Assembly (NCBI GenBank): GCA_028023455.1
Contig: JAQFVV010006238.1
Coordinates: 1,121,478-1,185,477 of the forward strand
Source: Epiperipatus broadwayi
Taxonomy: Eukaryota; Onychophora; Udeonychophora; Euonychophora; Peripatidae
Direction of reading: 5' to 3'
DNA: 64,000 nucleotides
Shown: positions 1-11,678 of the stretch, in pieces
How positions within the stretch are numbered: position 1 is the first letter of the stretch
Layout of the letters: each line of letters begins with the position of its first letter
The notes under the pieces: model-generated
Databases searched by the model: none
What the model was told of the DNA's origin: nothing
Seen by the model: only the letters and a program-made list of their open reading frames with translations
Position numbers and translations under genes: made by a program

Positions 1-2150
1 TATTTTTATGTTAATGTCATCCATCTGACACTATATGTTTTAATGTTTCCAGTTTCTATTTAGTAGTTTTTGTTAAGATGGAAAACAATAAAATATCATA
101 TGACTTTTCTGCATAAGTTCAATTTATGCTTTTAAGAGCAGAAATTCACTCTATAGTAACCTCACCCCTCTCATAATACCATATTTGTAATTTCACTTTT
201 CTTTGAATCACAAAGGAAATTACAAAAAAAAAGTCAAATATTATAAATTTAATAATCATAAAATTGATGATGAAGTTGGTGATAATAATAATAAAAGTTA
301 GAAAAAAGAACCAAAGAATGTAATAGAGCTATTAATAGAAATAATAAACTAGCATTATATATTCACTATTTAACATATATTCACGATATCGATTATTCAA
401 AGAATAGTAAATCTTTACATTAATTAAAAGTTTTAAAACAAAAAAGAATAGTCTATATATCTAATTGTATTAAATATAATAAAGAGAAAAAAAGTACTTG
501 TGTATTAGTCCGATAGTGAGATTTCAAGTGTGTATCAGTCCAGCAGTAGATGATAAAAGAAAACATTTTATACATGGATAAAATTATGCATTTTATATTA
601 TAACGCCAGAATTAAACACATTTACAATTTTCTAAAAGCAAAAACAATTAATTTTTTTAAGTGAATATTAGATAATAAATCAACATTTTGACTAACAACT
701 TTCTCCTGGTTGGGATATTATCTAATATTGATTAAAAAAAAACTGTTTTCATTTTTAGAGGATTGTAAATGTATTGTAATTCAGTCTTGATTTACACGTT
801 TATTTGTGCCAGCATTTTTCATCACTATGGGACTAATAGCAAGTATCAGTATATAAATATTTTCAAAACATTTACATAAATAGTAATTGATCATTTAAAC
901 ACAAATGGAAAGTTGTGTATATTAGATTTGTATCATATTTGTATTAATATATAAAATATTAATTATTTCAGAAAAATAATTCAGATTGTAGTAGAAAATA
1001 TTTACTTTTAATTATTAAATAAATCAATATTAACAAAATTTTACTCTACAAACATATTTTCATCGGCTCAGTTGTTAAGGACCTTTCTTGGAAAAGGTAA
1101 GGATGTAAGTTCCAGTTCTAAAGGGGAACAGGTTCTTTTTTCATTGTTAAAAATTCAAAAAATGTGGATAGCTTAACAGAAACAGCCAAATGTGAACAAC
1201 ACAGACTGAACAAGTTAATATAAAAACATTTAAAAATGAGTGTAATAAGCAAACTTTAGATGGAAATTCAAGCTATTGAGTGTATCTAATATATGTATTA
1301 TATGTTGGTTGGTATTAATTTAGTATGTGCACATTGCCATTTTGATTTTGAGGGTTAACTAATACTAATGAAATATATCCCAGTTAATTTGATTGCGCTG
1401 GAAGTTATGATATAAGCTTATCAAAAGTTAAGATCTGATTCCAATTCAAGTAATCTTTTCTATTTTCTCTTTGCTTTTTGTGTCACTTTTTTTTACGTTA
1501 CTGCTTTCACAAACTTATATTGTATAGAACTTAATTTTTATGATCATTTGCACCAATTGTGACAATGAGATTAGTGTGTGTTAATGCAATTACATCATTA
1601 TTCATTAATAATATGCACAACAATTCTTACTTCAATCCCTTCCTCTTGCATGCAAAAATATCCGAATATGTAAATATATAAATCCTCATAATTACAACAA
1701 TAATTGAACAACAAAAAAATCAAAAAGCATATTGCTTGGGTATCCATAAGAAGTTTGACTGCTAGAAACATTAGAGCTAGACCACAAACCATGAACTTTG
1801 AGCTCTATAATTCATAAGTCTAGCAACACTGCATCAAACTTTACATGGAAAAACAGTATTTGATAACAGGATTTAACAGACTGGGAATAAATGCAGTCAG
1901 TAATGAGTCACTTAAAACTATTTTTTAGACAGAAGTTTCGGAAAAGAGTTGTTTGTTCACAGAGTTCTATTACAAAATTCCTCCTCTCTCTACAGAGATT
2001 TAAGGTTCCAGAAAAGGTAGTCTAAATATGGATTGCTTTGCAAAATCTGATTCATTGTGTTTTGCCGATTGCTTATTTAATTGTTGGAAGTACTTTTAAT
2101 ATCATTAATAATGACAAATTAGAAAGTAGTGGGGTTAATGATATATATAT
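1..2150. other. AT-rich noncoding stretch
   Basis: I see no gene here. The sequence is AT-rich with A and T runs and no ORF that resembles a known protein; the longest open frames (about 60-100 codons) are AT-biased and contain no recognisable motif. A possible decayed SINE lies near 1064-1140 and is listed separately. The stretch ends in a short AT repeat at 2141-2154, which forms the insertion site of the LTR element to its right. Confidence 0.6.
1064..1140 (+). repeat. possible decayed tRNA-derived SINE head
   Basis: Around 1064 the sequence reads GGCTCAGTTGTTAAGG, which resembles a tRNA D-arm and Pol III A box. About 35 bases on, AGTTCCAGTTCT resembles a degenerate B box. The block is more GC-rich than its surroundings. 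There is no clear tail or target duplication, so this could be chance. Confidence 0.25.
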
Positions 2151-2154
2151 ATAT

Positions 2155-3728
2155 TATAGTATTTCCCGTTATATTTTATATCGCCATTGTACGCTTCTAC
2201 CCGTAGCTTCGAGTGAGGATATTTGTGAGCATGGTCTGATTCCATCTCACGCGCCAATCTTACACATGGATAAGAATTATCTCATCGAAAACGTAAATAA
2301 GGGTTCGGGTATATATATATACCTCTATTTATGGTAGCGCATCCCTACCAGCTCAATCTCAGGGTTTGGGGACTATAGTCTAACTAGAGAACAAAGCTAA
2401 ACACTACCCAACTAAGTCTTATGTGTCTATCTATTCTGTCCGATAATTTATCCGTTATAAATCTAATAACCCAACCCGAATGTTATCATACAATTTACTC
2501 TATTTATTACCATACTTAATACCGATAAAATCTCATTTATCCACGCATATAAATATATCAATATTCAAGCGCACAGCCCATTTACCCTGATACACACATA
2601 TATAATTCATATACGCATCAAAATAGTGCAATTATACATCAGAGCTGTTTATTTAAAGTTGTTATTTTATTTAATTTAAAAGAGATTTATTATAGCAATT
2701 AATATTGAGGTAACACTAGTTTCTTTACCAAGATGCATTCATTGAACATATATTTAGTGTAAACGTCAATTACCTTAAGTACCGTCGACCGTTCACACGG
2801 TCAAAGACAAGTCCGCATTTATAATTCTCCACGAATACTGGTCTGGTTGATATAACGGATGGCAAGTATTTCCAATATGGTATATCGAATAGCTTATTCT
2901 GGAGGTGGAGTAGATGATTCACTCACTTTATGAAAGGGTCCCATTTCATAGATCTTTCGTCGCCATTACACTTGATGAACAAGAACTCTTTTGTATAGCG
3001 AAGTTCGTAGGTCCACTTCAGATGGGTTCCACGACAACTGTCCACTGGATCGGTTAACGAAACTAGCGCTATTGAATTACCCCGACATTTTGGGTGAGAA
3101 ATATTAATAAACTTCTTAAGAAAATTTTATACGTCCACACACTCCGTAGTCCAAGCCGCATTTTTTTTTCTTTTTTTTTTCTATCTCCTTTCGAGCCCAC
3201 AAAAAAGTTCTTTTGTTTTCACTCTTTAACTTTGTAAAATTTTCTTCCAATATCCCTACGCCACTGTCCCATTCTTCTATTGTTTTCCAAAAATACCCAC
3301 CTGACCCGTTTTCGGACTTCTTGACGCCAGTTATTACTAAACCGCCTACAGCAACTGATTTATTTCTATTTCTATCTTCATATGTTCAAAAGATTAATTA
3401 GCAAAAGAAAACACGTGTTACCGACAATATTATTAAAACCAGACTTAAAGAAAAATTTTAACGGATAAAATATATACGAATAATCAATTACAACTTATAC
3501 AGCTCCGTATATAATTGCTTGTAACCATCACCGTTAATACATACACACATTTTATACTCACATATACAAATATATTTATATAAGCATACCCACCTATCAT
3601 TCACACTCTTTGTAACAGGGTTCGAATGACTATTTACATATATATCTTTTCGTATATAGTCGCTCAACATTAACACTCGCAATTAGTAATATATTACATA
3701 CGCTTGTATTCGAACCCCGTTTGTTACA
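2155..3728 (-). repeat. 3' LTR of the gag-only retrotransposon
   Basis: This is the low-coordinate LTR and therefore the 3' LTR of the minus-strand element. On the minus strand it begins TGTAACA, and the plus-strand left end reads TATAGTATT, so the canonical TG..CA pairing is imperfect. It has the same length as its partner at 5335-6908. Near the minus-strand start, the motif TGTAACA..GGGTTCGAAT occurs twice in opposite orientation (3728 down to 3709, and 3611-3627), which could form a stem. Short open frames inside it appear in both LTRs only because the LTRs are copies. Confidence 0.88.
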
Positions 3729-3740
3729 TACCCCCCTGGT
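3729..3740 (-). other. polypurine tract of the LTR element
   Basis: On the minus strand this reads CCAGGGGGGTA immediately before the 3' LTR start TGTAACA. A purine-rich run abutting the 3' LTR is the usual second-strand priming site of LTR retrotransposons. Only 68 bases separate it from the gag stop codon, which leaves no room for pol. Confidence 0.65.
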
Positions 3741-3796
3741 GCGATAGCCTTCAAATACCTTCTGTGTATTTGAATGGCTTCTTAAACGACTCTTCC

Positions 3797-4858
3797 TTAT
3801 CCTTTGTTCCCCTCGGTACCACCTTTCTGTTTCGGTGACCACGGTCCCTTTTCTTGGACGAACTTTGGCTTATCTGGCGGACGTCGAGCTTCCGGTTCGT
3901 ATTGCCATCTCGGTCTGTGACTATCATCACCACCTTTTCTATGCATGGCATCCCCGCTAGTGTGTCCTTCTTCCATCCCAAATTTAATATTTTGCATATC
4001 TTTAACTTCCTTCCCTCGCTCCAACGGTGTGTTATGGTCATATATACTCATATCCAGAGCATTAAGCAGCTCTGCCACTTCTCCGATGGATGCCTTCCTC
4101 ACCCCCAACATCATTCTTTCCACATTCATAGGCATATTGTGCCTTACAATTCGAATGATGTGGCTTTCAGATAGGTGACACGCATCCAGTGTCCTTAGTC
4201 TCGCCACTTGGCGATGAAAAAATTGAGAGAAATTTTCTTCCTTTCCTTCCTCATATTTCTCTCGCATCACTTGGTACTGCACGAGTTCCTGGCGGTCTTC
4301 CGACCAGAAAGTCTCTCGTATCTTCTTCTGGTACTCCTCGAAGGTTGTGGGCTGTTGGGACAATGAGTCCCACCACTCTTGGGCATTCCCACTTAGATGG
4401 CTGTACGCTACCACCAATTTACCTTCCTCTGGCATGGGATTCATGCCAAAGTATCTTCGTAGGCTTTGTAGATGTTCCACGGGAGCTTCCCCCATTTGGC
4501 CTTCAAACTGCCGTATCTTTAAAAAATGGTTCACGTGGGTGTGTACCGCCACACCCCTACATTTACCCATATGCTCCGGTCTTTCCGTCTCACTAGACTT
4601 CGGCCCCTGTTTTATATTCTTCTCTCCTTCATCTAAACTTCCTTTTACTTCTTTATCGTCAGACTTCTCTGCCCTTTCCTTGCTTTCTATCCCTAGTCTC
4701 CGTTCTATCTCCTGAAATCTCCGTTCGAACCTCTCGTCCATTTCCTGAAATCGGAGTTCTAGACCTTCTAATCTTTCTAAAATCCTCTCCAATACATTTA
4801 CTTCCTTCTCTTCCGTCGCCTTCTGCTTTTCCCCATTCTGTTTATTTTTTGGCTTCAT
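3797..4858 (-). CDS. gag: retrotransposon Gag polyprotein (Ty3/gypsy type), intact
   Basis: This 353-residue ORF is intact. The N-terminus is Lys/Glu-rich, followed by a likely coiled coil of heptad-like Leu/Phe/Glu repeats at about residues 22-57. Residues about 110-275 match the retrotransposon Gag capsid-type domain: the GNAQEWWDSL block (about 157-166), then a TFEEYQKKIRETFW-like stretch and a long helical segment. The C-terminus (about 275-353) is basic, rich in Lys, Arg, Gly and Pro. I see no CCHC zinc knuckle. Gag would assemble the cytoplasmic particle that packages element RNA. The start is the first Met after the leader. The ORF ends 68 nt before the 3' LTR, so nothing follows it. 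With no protease, processing would depend on another element. Its base composition is less AT-rich than the surroundings. Assignment to Gag is secure; the exact clade is not. Confidence 0.9.
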   Translation of the reverse strand: MKPKNKQNGEKQKATEEKEVNVLERILERLEGLELRFQEMDERFERRFQEIERRLGIESKERAEKSDDKEVKGSLDEGEKNIKQGPKSSETERPEHMGKCRGVAVHTHVNHFLKIRQFEGQMGEAPVEHLQSLRRYFGMNPMPEEGKLVVAYSHLSGNAQEWWDSLSQQPTTFEEYQKKIRETFWSEDRQELVQYQVMREKYEEGKEENFSQFFHRQVARLRTLDACHLSESHIIRIVRHNMPMNVERMMLGVRKASIGEVAELLNALDMSIYDHNTPLERGKEVKDMQNIKFGMEEGHTSGDAMHRKGGDDSHRPRWQYEPEARRPPDKPKFVQEKGPWSPKQKGGTEGNKG

Positions 4859-5312
4859 TTTCTCTCTATTACTATTTTAATTACGTGCCAGGTTCATCAC
4901 CCCGGTTTCCAGTGGTCCACTGCATGACCCACCTGATAGACCTTTGCCCCTCCTTATTATCATATTGAACGATATTGTTTTATAATATCCCAATGTTAGA
5001 TAAATTCTTCAACCTCGATTTATAAACTATGACTTTATATATATACACAGGACATACTTCAACGCTATTTTCCCCCTTGACCACTCGAGAACTTTTCTAT
5101 CCGTATATTCACACCGCCAAATATGCCCATCTACTATATTACCAATATGTATTCAAACTCTTTCTGATTTATAACAAACTATCGCTTTTATTTTTCCCTT
5201 TTTCTCTTTTTTCCTTTTTTTTTTAAAAAAAAAAATCTCCAACTCTCGTTTGTACGCTCTTTTTACGTTACGTTAGGATGCCCTTTTAAATGCCCGTTCT
5301 CTAACATTCGCA
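4859..5312 (-). other. 5' leader of the LTR element
   Basis: This region of about 450 bases lies between the primer-binding site and the gag start. It contains no ORF of note and a 5205-5235 tract in which a long T run is followed by a long A run, which could form a hairpin. Leaders of LTR elements usually carry the packaging signal, but I cannot identify one by sequence. Confidence 0.55.
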
Positions 5313-5333
5313 GCCCCGTTAGTTGGGACGCCA
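5313..5333 (-). other. primer-binding site (tRNA-Lys-like)
   Basis: On the minus strand, TGGCGTCCCAAC begins within one base of the 5' LTR end. TGG is the complement of a tRNA CCA tail, and the run resembles the animal tRNA-Lys PBS TGGCGCCCAAC with one extra base, followed further on by GGGGC. Its position fixes the LTR boundary and the strand of the element. Confidence 0.65.
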
Positions 5334-5334
5334 T

Positions 5335-6908
5335 TATAGTATTACCCATTATATTTTATATCGCCATTGTACGCTTCTACCCGTAGCTTCGAGTGAGGAT
5401 ATTTGTGAGCATGGTCTGATTCCATCTCACGTGCCAATCTTACACATGGATAAGAATTATCTCATCGAAAACGTAAATAAGGGTTCGGGTATATATATAT
5501 ACCTCTATTTATGGTAGCGCATCCCTACCAGCTCAATCTCAGGGTTTGGGGACTATAGTCTAACTAGAGAACAAAGCTAAACACTACCCAACTAAGTCTT
5601 ATGTGTCTATCTATTCTGTCCGATAATTTATCCGTTATAAATCTAATAACCCAACCCGAATGTTATCATACAATTTACTCTATTTATTACCATACTTAAT
5701 ACCAATAAAATCTCATTTATCCACGCATATAAATATATCAATATTCAAGCGCACAGCCCATTTACCCTGATACACACATATATAATTCATATACGCATCA
5801 AAATAGTGCAATTATACATCAGAGCTGTTTATTTAAAGTTGTTATTTTATTTAATTTAAAAGAGATTTATTATAGCCATTAATATTGAGGTAACACTAGT
5901 TTCTTTACCAAGACGCATTCATTGAACATATATTTAGTGTAAACGTCAATTACCTTAAGTACCGTCGACCGTTCACACGGTCAAAGACAAGTCCGCATTT
6001 ATAATTCTCCACGAATACTGGTCTGGTTGATATAACGGATGGCAAGTATTTCCAATATGGTATATTGAATAGCTTATTCTGGAGGTGGAGTAGATGATTC
6101 ACTCACTTTATGAAAGGGTCCCATTTCATAGATCTTTCGTCGCCATTACACTTGATGAACAAGAACTCTTTTGTATAGCGAAGTTCGTAGGTCCACTTCA
6201 GATGGGTTCCACGACAACTGTCCACTGGATCGGTTAACGAAACTAGCGCTATTGAATTACCCCGACATTTTGGGTGAGAAATATTAATAAACTTCTTAAG
6301 AAAATTTTATACGTCCACACACTCCGTAGTCCAAGCCGCGTTTTTTTTTTCTTTTCTCCTCTATCTCCTTTCGAGCCCACAAAAAAGTTCTTTTGTTTTT
6401 ACTCTTTAACTTTGTAAAATTTTCTTCCAATATCCCTACGCCACTGTCCCATTCTTCTATTGTTTTCCAAAAATACCCACCTGACCCGTTTTCGGACTTC
6501 TTGACGCCAGTTATTACTAAACCGCCTACAGCAACTGATTTATTTCTATTTCTATCTTCATATGTTCAAAAGATTAATTAGCAAAAGAAAACACGTGTTA
6601 CCGACAATATTATTAAAACCAGACTTAAAGAAAAATTTTAACGGATAAAATATATACGAATAATCAATTACAACTTATACAGCTCCGTATATAATTGCTT
6701 GTAACCATCACCGTTAATACATACACACATTTTATACTCACATATACAAATATATTTATATAAGCATACCCACCTATCATTCACACTCTTTGTAACAGGG
6801 TTCGAATGACTATTTACATATCTATCTTTTCATATATAGTCGCTCAACATTAACACTCGCAATTAGTAATATATTACATACGCTTGTATTCGAACCCCGT
6901 TTGTTACA
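5335..6908 (-). repeat. 5' LTR of the gag-only retrotransposon
   Basis: This is the high-coordinate LTR, identical in length to 2155-3728 and about 99% identical to it. Transcription should start within it and run toward lower coordinates. The right edge reads TTGTTACA followed by an AT repeat. The inverted TGTAACA..GGGTTCGAAT motif pair is present here too (6791-6807 against the LTR end). Confidence 0.88.
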
Positions 6909-9830
6909 ATATATATATATATTGGAATTTTTGAATAGTGCTTATTATAGACTTTCAGGATCTGAGTATAAGATAGTAGTACTTTAAGATAAGAAATCAT
7001 TATTTAAGATTGTTTTTTTTTTTTTTTTGGTATTGATATTGTTTTATAAGTGAAACTTACCTTTCAGAGAAGAGAAGTTTAAGTAAACAGATAGAACTAA
7101 TTATATATTTTTCAGAAATGCAGTTTATCAATTAAAAAATACTGCTCGATGATATTAGTTTTATTGTGAAGTTTAATGTGGGATCTTTTTTGCTGGAATT
7201 TATAAATGTTCCAATGAAAATCTGATGTTAAAAATTAGTTTTTTCTAAACTATCTTTGCCCACTTTATGCTTATCCTCTAACATGACTGAGTTCTTCATA
7301 TTGGAAACTTTACTTTTGAAATTAATAGTAAACTGTAGCCCACAATTATTGCTAAGACTCGTTTTCTGTATTCAGATGGATTGGCTTTACTGAATTTTTG
7401 CATGATACATGCATTGTTTATTATGATTACTTTGCTGTAAAGAAATTTGAATGGCTTTGTGTTAAATAAGATCATGTTATAATTTATACTATGGTTAAGA
7501 ATTCACATGCAAAGAAATCAATCTTATGTGAGCTGTTGCAGATACAGATTATTCGTTGGATTTGCAAGAATATAACAATCATCAACTTATATATTCAGGA
7601 ATCCAGATAATATATTTGTTTTTGTTATAATCATTTCAAATTAAAAAACTTTACCATCAAACTAATATCTGTATTTTCATTCCTGATTTATGAAGCTGCC
7701 TATAAAACAGTTTTAAAAATCACTATCTTGATAATTGAAAACAAAATTGGAAACGGATATCTTTATTTAACACTAGATTTTTTAAAAAATATATCTCTTT
7801 TACTATTACCATGTAATATGAATAAATCATTTTTTGGATTATAAATAAACGTTTTGGAGGAACCAGCTCATTTAAAATCTTGCTTATAAACCGTTTCAAC
7901 TAACAGAGTCAAATGCCTTGTTCAAATCAGTAATAGCAATTTATCCATCATAATTTGAACTCACATTTGTTTTGTGATCCCCTGGCAACAAAACTCATAT
8001 TTATAATATTTACTGATTCTTCCATGTACTGTATACATATATATTCTAACAAAATGAAGTAATTGCTTTTTCCTGATTAATTTTTAAATTTCATAAGAAA
8101 AGTTTTATTCAGATGAAACCATATTTCAAATTTTGTTTAGTTTAATAAGAAAAGTTTTATTCACATTAAAACGTAATATTTCCTATTATTATCGTTTAGG
8201 GTGTTTACCCCACTAACAATTAATATGCCTGACATTTTAATATTCCCACCAGCAAAAGATAAAATATTTAATTTTGATTTTTAATATCATGTGGGAGCCA
8301 TCTGATTCGATTTACTTCACATATTAAAATAAACAGGAAAACCTTCCTTTTAGGATTCCATTACACCTGAGATAGAAATTAAATATTTGCTTTTTTTTAT
8401 GTTTAAAATATTAAAGCCATTAGTTTGATTGATTTAAATACATAGGAGTTGATTTTTATATAAAATTGAAATAAACTCTTTATTAAATCCACAGTTGAGT
8501 TAAAACGATTTATGAGTACATCAGCATGGTTATGCTGTTGCAGTTTATATATATAATGAGGTAAAATTGCTTTAAATTGACCACTGCGATAAAGCAAAGA
8601 TTCTTCAGCATTCTTCCTTACGGAAACAGGAAAAATAAACAGTATTTATAGGTTTAATCCAGATTTTTTTTAATGGTTTTTCTTTATTATTTTATGCTGT
8701 AATTAATAGCAATCAAAAATTATTTAGTAAGAAATAATGGCCCTGTAACAACTACTTAAAAACATTTTTTGAGTTTGTCAGTAAACCACTTAATTCTTTT
8801 GTTTTAATAATATTTAATAAAATAAAACCAACTCTATAGTAGTGCCATCTGTAATAAGTTTGAATAATCAGTGATTACAAAATAGTAGTACATTTAAATC
8901 CCCAAACTTTTCTGCCCTTTTCCAGTTTTGAAGCCTAATTCCCACTAAAACCAGGCAAAAGCCAAAATGATCTGTGGATGGGGATTTAAACAAACTACCA
9001 TCTGGTAATTGGTCCTTACACTAGAATAGATAGCTGCTCATTTTAATTTTTAAGCTTGCTTGGACAATTGCATCTTTCTAAAAAATAAATGCCTACTTTC
9101 TGCTCAGGCTCTAAACTTAGATTCATGAGTATATCTGGTGGCTGCTCGCTTCATTATAAAATTTTTATAATTAGGTAAGGTAAAACAGTGTGATAAGAAC
9201 ATTAATAATCTATTTGCAAATCAAATATGTCCAACAGCCCCTTATAGGAGCAGAAAAAAGGATAATTGCCATAGTGAAGGTCTGATTTGTTTTCCATTAT
9301 AGTAAAGAATAGCTAGATATAGAATTTACCAATTAATCTGGATTGCTTATGGTTGTCTGTATAAAGTGCAAATTATAATTCTGCACACAGTAACATACCA
9401 TGAGTTACATTCACATAATAAGCCCATTCATAGTTATAGCAAAGATCTCCCTAATTCCATCATAAATTTTGAGATGCAGCCGATGATGATTGCAAATTGT
9501 ACCATGATGAATAGAAATGAAACAAGAAAAGCAAATCAATTGCATAACCAACAATATAATTGTGCAATTCATATATTTACAAAACTCATTCGCAGAATAA
9601 ACAAGTCTGAATATGTTAGTAAGATAATTCATGAGAAAGATTCCCAAGAATTATTCAAATTAACTTCAAAACAACATCCACCTTTTCTTTAATCAATGCC
9701 AACCTATTTTGTGTACATGTACACATATAATAAAATCTAATACAAAATAAGACTATTCCACAGTGGAACTCAAGGTAGAATCTTTTAATTTACCACAGCT
9801 TGAAGTTTATTAATAAAGAAAAATGAATTA
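6909..9830. other. AT-rich noncoding stretch
   Basis: I see no gene. The sequence is AT-rich with scattered homopolymers. A 19-base phrase near 8093 recurs at about 8145. No protein-like reading frame was recognised in either orientation. Confidence 0.55.
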
Positions 9831-9920
9831 TTCTTGCTTGGGAATTTATAAGGAGTTCATGCACCTCTTAAAAAGTAACTGAGCCAGAGCCTTGAACTCC
9901 AACATCCATGATTTAATAAT
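9831..9920 (-). repeat. decayed SINE-like repeat, family S1
   Basis: The block around GGGAATTTATAAGGAG and TTCATGCAC aligns by eye with copies at 21938-22040 and 62018-62105, all in the same minus orientation. The shared core on the minus strand is GTGCTTGAACTTCTTATA followed by ATTCTCAAGCAA. Copies are heavily diverged, so this is an old dispersed repeat. Confidence 0.4.
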
Positions 9921-10263
9921 GACACATTGATGTATGTTTTATGGCATAATCATAATTTACACATTATTACAATTAAAATGTTCCTTTTTTTTTTTTTTTA
10001 TCAACAATGCTGTTATAACACTAAATTGTTAAGTTTTTTGTCTATTAAATGAACCATGCTTTTTTATGATGGGCTTTCAGATGATTAAAATATAGGCTAA
10101 ATGCATATTATAAATATGTGTTCATTATTTTTATTATCCAAAACTGTTTAAAGTTTCTCTTTAGTTGAAAAATATATTGCTCAGTATGATAGTTTGCTAA
10201 TATATCAGATTTAAAACCAAATGGATTTATGATCATATTTACTGAACACAGCATCATTCTAAA

Positions 10264-10450
10264 TTGAATCTATCTCTATTATCATCATCATCATTTTCAA
10301 CTATAACTGATCCACTGCAAGATGAAGGTCTGTCCAAATTCAATTTATCTTCTCTGATTTTTAGCCTCTATCTCCATATCACCCCACCACGCTTCATCAT
10401 TTCATTCATCCATCTCACACATGGTCTCTTTCTAGGTCTTTTAAATCTGT
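10264..10450 (-). pseudogene. 5'-truncated RTE-like LINE tail
   Basis: On the minus strand this translates, with one in-frame stop, to a peptide containing KRPRKRPCVRWMNE and ending in a PSSC-type remnant. It aligns with the end of the LINE reverse transcriptase ORF at 50291-50450 (KRPRKRPHVRWMDE). The plus strand reads GATCCACTGCAAGATGAAGG, the counterpart of the same phrase near 50310. The 3' end is a short GAT-type repeat (ATCATCATC on the plus strand), as in the larger copy. Only the last roughly 180 bases survive, which is typical 5' truncation during target-primed reverse transcription. Confidence 0.75.
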
Positions 10451-11313
10451 ATACATATATTTAATAACAAAATAATCTAATTAATGTGTTATAAAGACTA
10501 CTTATGAAATATTTATAGTGAACATCATTTTGGTGTGGTACATCAGATTTATGGCAGTCAACTATCAAAATGAAAAAAAAAAATTATCTAAAAATCAAAA
10601 TTTCTTTAATATGTGATTGTTGTGAAGCAGATATATTGCAGCGGAATTGCATTCAAGTATTAATGTTACATAATTCTTCTATTTAACACATTGATGTACA
10701 CCTGGGTTTCGTTTTATGTGGTAGATAGGTTCCTCAGAAAATGTGCACAAAAGAAATCGCACAAAAATAGACTTAACTTTGAAAAATGGGGGATACGTAC
10801 TCTAATTTTCCAAAAATCGCATAAAAGCAAAGCAACAACATAAAATTACTTTAAAATTCGCATAAAAAAAAAATAAAATAAAATATGACTAATAAAAAAT
10901 CTCAAATTTGAAAAAAATTGATACAAGACAAACTTTTTTTACTTTTTTTTATTAACTACAATATTTAATTTTATTCAAAACAATATATTTTTATGCGTAA
11001 TTTACATTTTTTTTCATACATGTATGGTATTTTAATTATTATCGCTATTTGAGACATCAAATTTGTCATGATGTGATGTGATGTGAGGTACTGTAGCTTC
11101 TCCTTAAACAAAGTCAAGAGGAAATATAACTAAAACATTTTCCGGTAATCGCTGTTGATCCTTACCATTTCGCTAAGCGATCTAAAATTGAAATTTTTGT
11201 TTACAAAGAAATTCATTTTCTTGGGTGTTTTTTTCCTCTCCGTTAGAGTAAACTAAAAGTTTAAAATAAAAATAAGAACTTAGACTTACGATAATAAAAA
11301 GACACCGACACAC

Positions 11314-11497
11314 CACTGTTGGGCAAAATTTAATTAAAAATTAAATTCTTATTTTTGTCTTTAGTTTTTTAATTTTCAATTCCGTTTAAAAATCAAATTT
11401 CATCACCTTAATTTCAGATCACATTATGCAATTTTTAAATTGTTAATTATAATTAAAAATCAGTTTTTAATTGTCAAATTTAATTGTGCCACCGCTG
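11314..11497. repeat. possible small hAT-like MITE inside the TIR element
   Basis: The left edge CACTGTTGGGCAAAATTTAA and the inverted right edge CAGCGGTGGCACAATTAAAT are imperfectly complementary and of hAT-like form (CAG/CAC start). The flanking 8 bases share only their last few positions, so a target duplication is not established. The interior is AT-rich with repeated AAATTAAATT-like words. Confidence 0.3.
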
Positions 11498-11678
11498 TTA
11501 CTCACCTTTTAAAAATAATCTTGTGGACACTAAATGATTAATCGATTACGTACTCTTTTTTTAAAAAGCAAAAATAGAACCTGATTTAAAATGCAAAAAC
11601 AATATCATACATACTATTTTTAATCTATAACGTTTGAACATATTTACATTATAATCTTGTAAAATTTAATGTGTGTAT

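Larger units (their letters stand above)
2155..6908 (-). mobile_element. complete gag-only LTR retrotransposon (Ty3/gypsy-like)
   Basis: Two direct repeats of exactly 1574 bp (2155-3728 and 5335-6908, constant offset 3180) flank a 1606-bp interior whose only substantial ORF is a minus-strand gag. Read on the minus strand, the element runs 5' LTR (5335-6908), primer-binding site starting TGGCGTCCCAAC directly next to the LTR, leader, gag, a G-rich polypurine tract, then the 3' LTR. The LTRs differ at about 16 positions by manual count, six of them in one T-rich tract, and I saw no length difference. This indicates a recent insertion. The outer flanks both read ATAT, consistent with a 4-bp target duplication, but they lie in AT repeats. 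No protease, reverse transcriptase, RNase H or integrase is present, so the element must be mobilised by proteins made elsewhere. Confidence 0.9.

Noticed and set aside
2038-2337. 99-codon frame across the LTR edge
   Set aside because: It spans the insertion boundary and an AT repeat; the corresponding frame in the other LTR differs upstream, so it is chance.
3213-3401. 62-codon frame, also found at 6393-6581
   Set aside because: It is duplicated only because it lies in both LTRs; on the strand opposite to the element and without any motif.
3854-4715. several plus-strand frames of 77-135 codons opposite gag
   Set aside because: They are antisense shadows of the intact minus-strand gag ORF.
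8093-8162. 19-base phrase repeated 53 bases apart
   Set aside because: Short, AT-rich and isolated; likely local slippage or chance.
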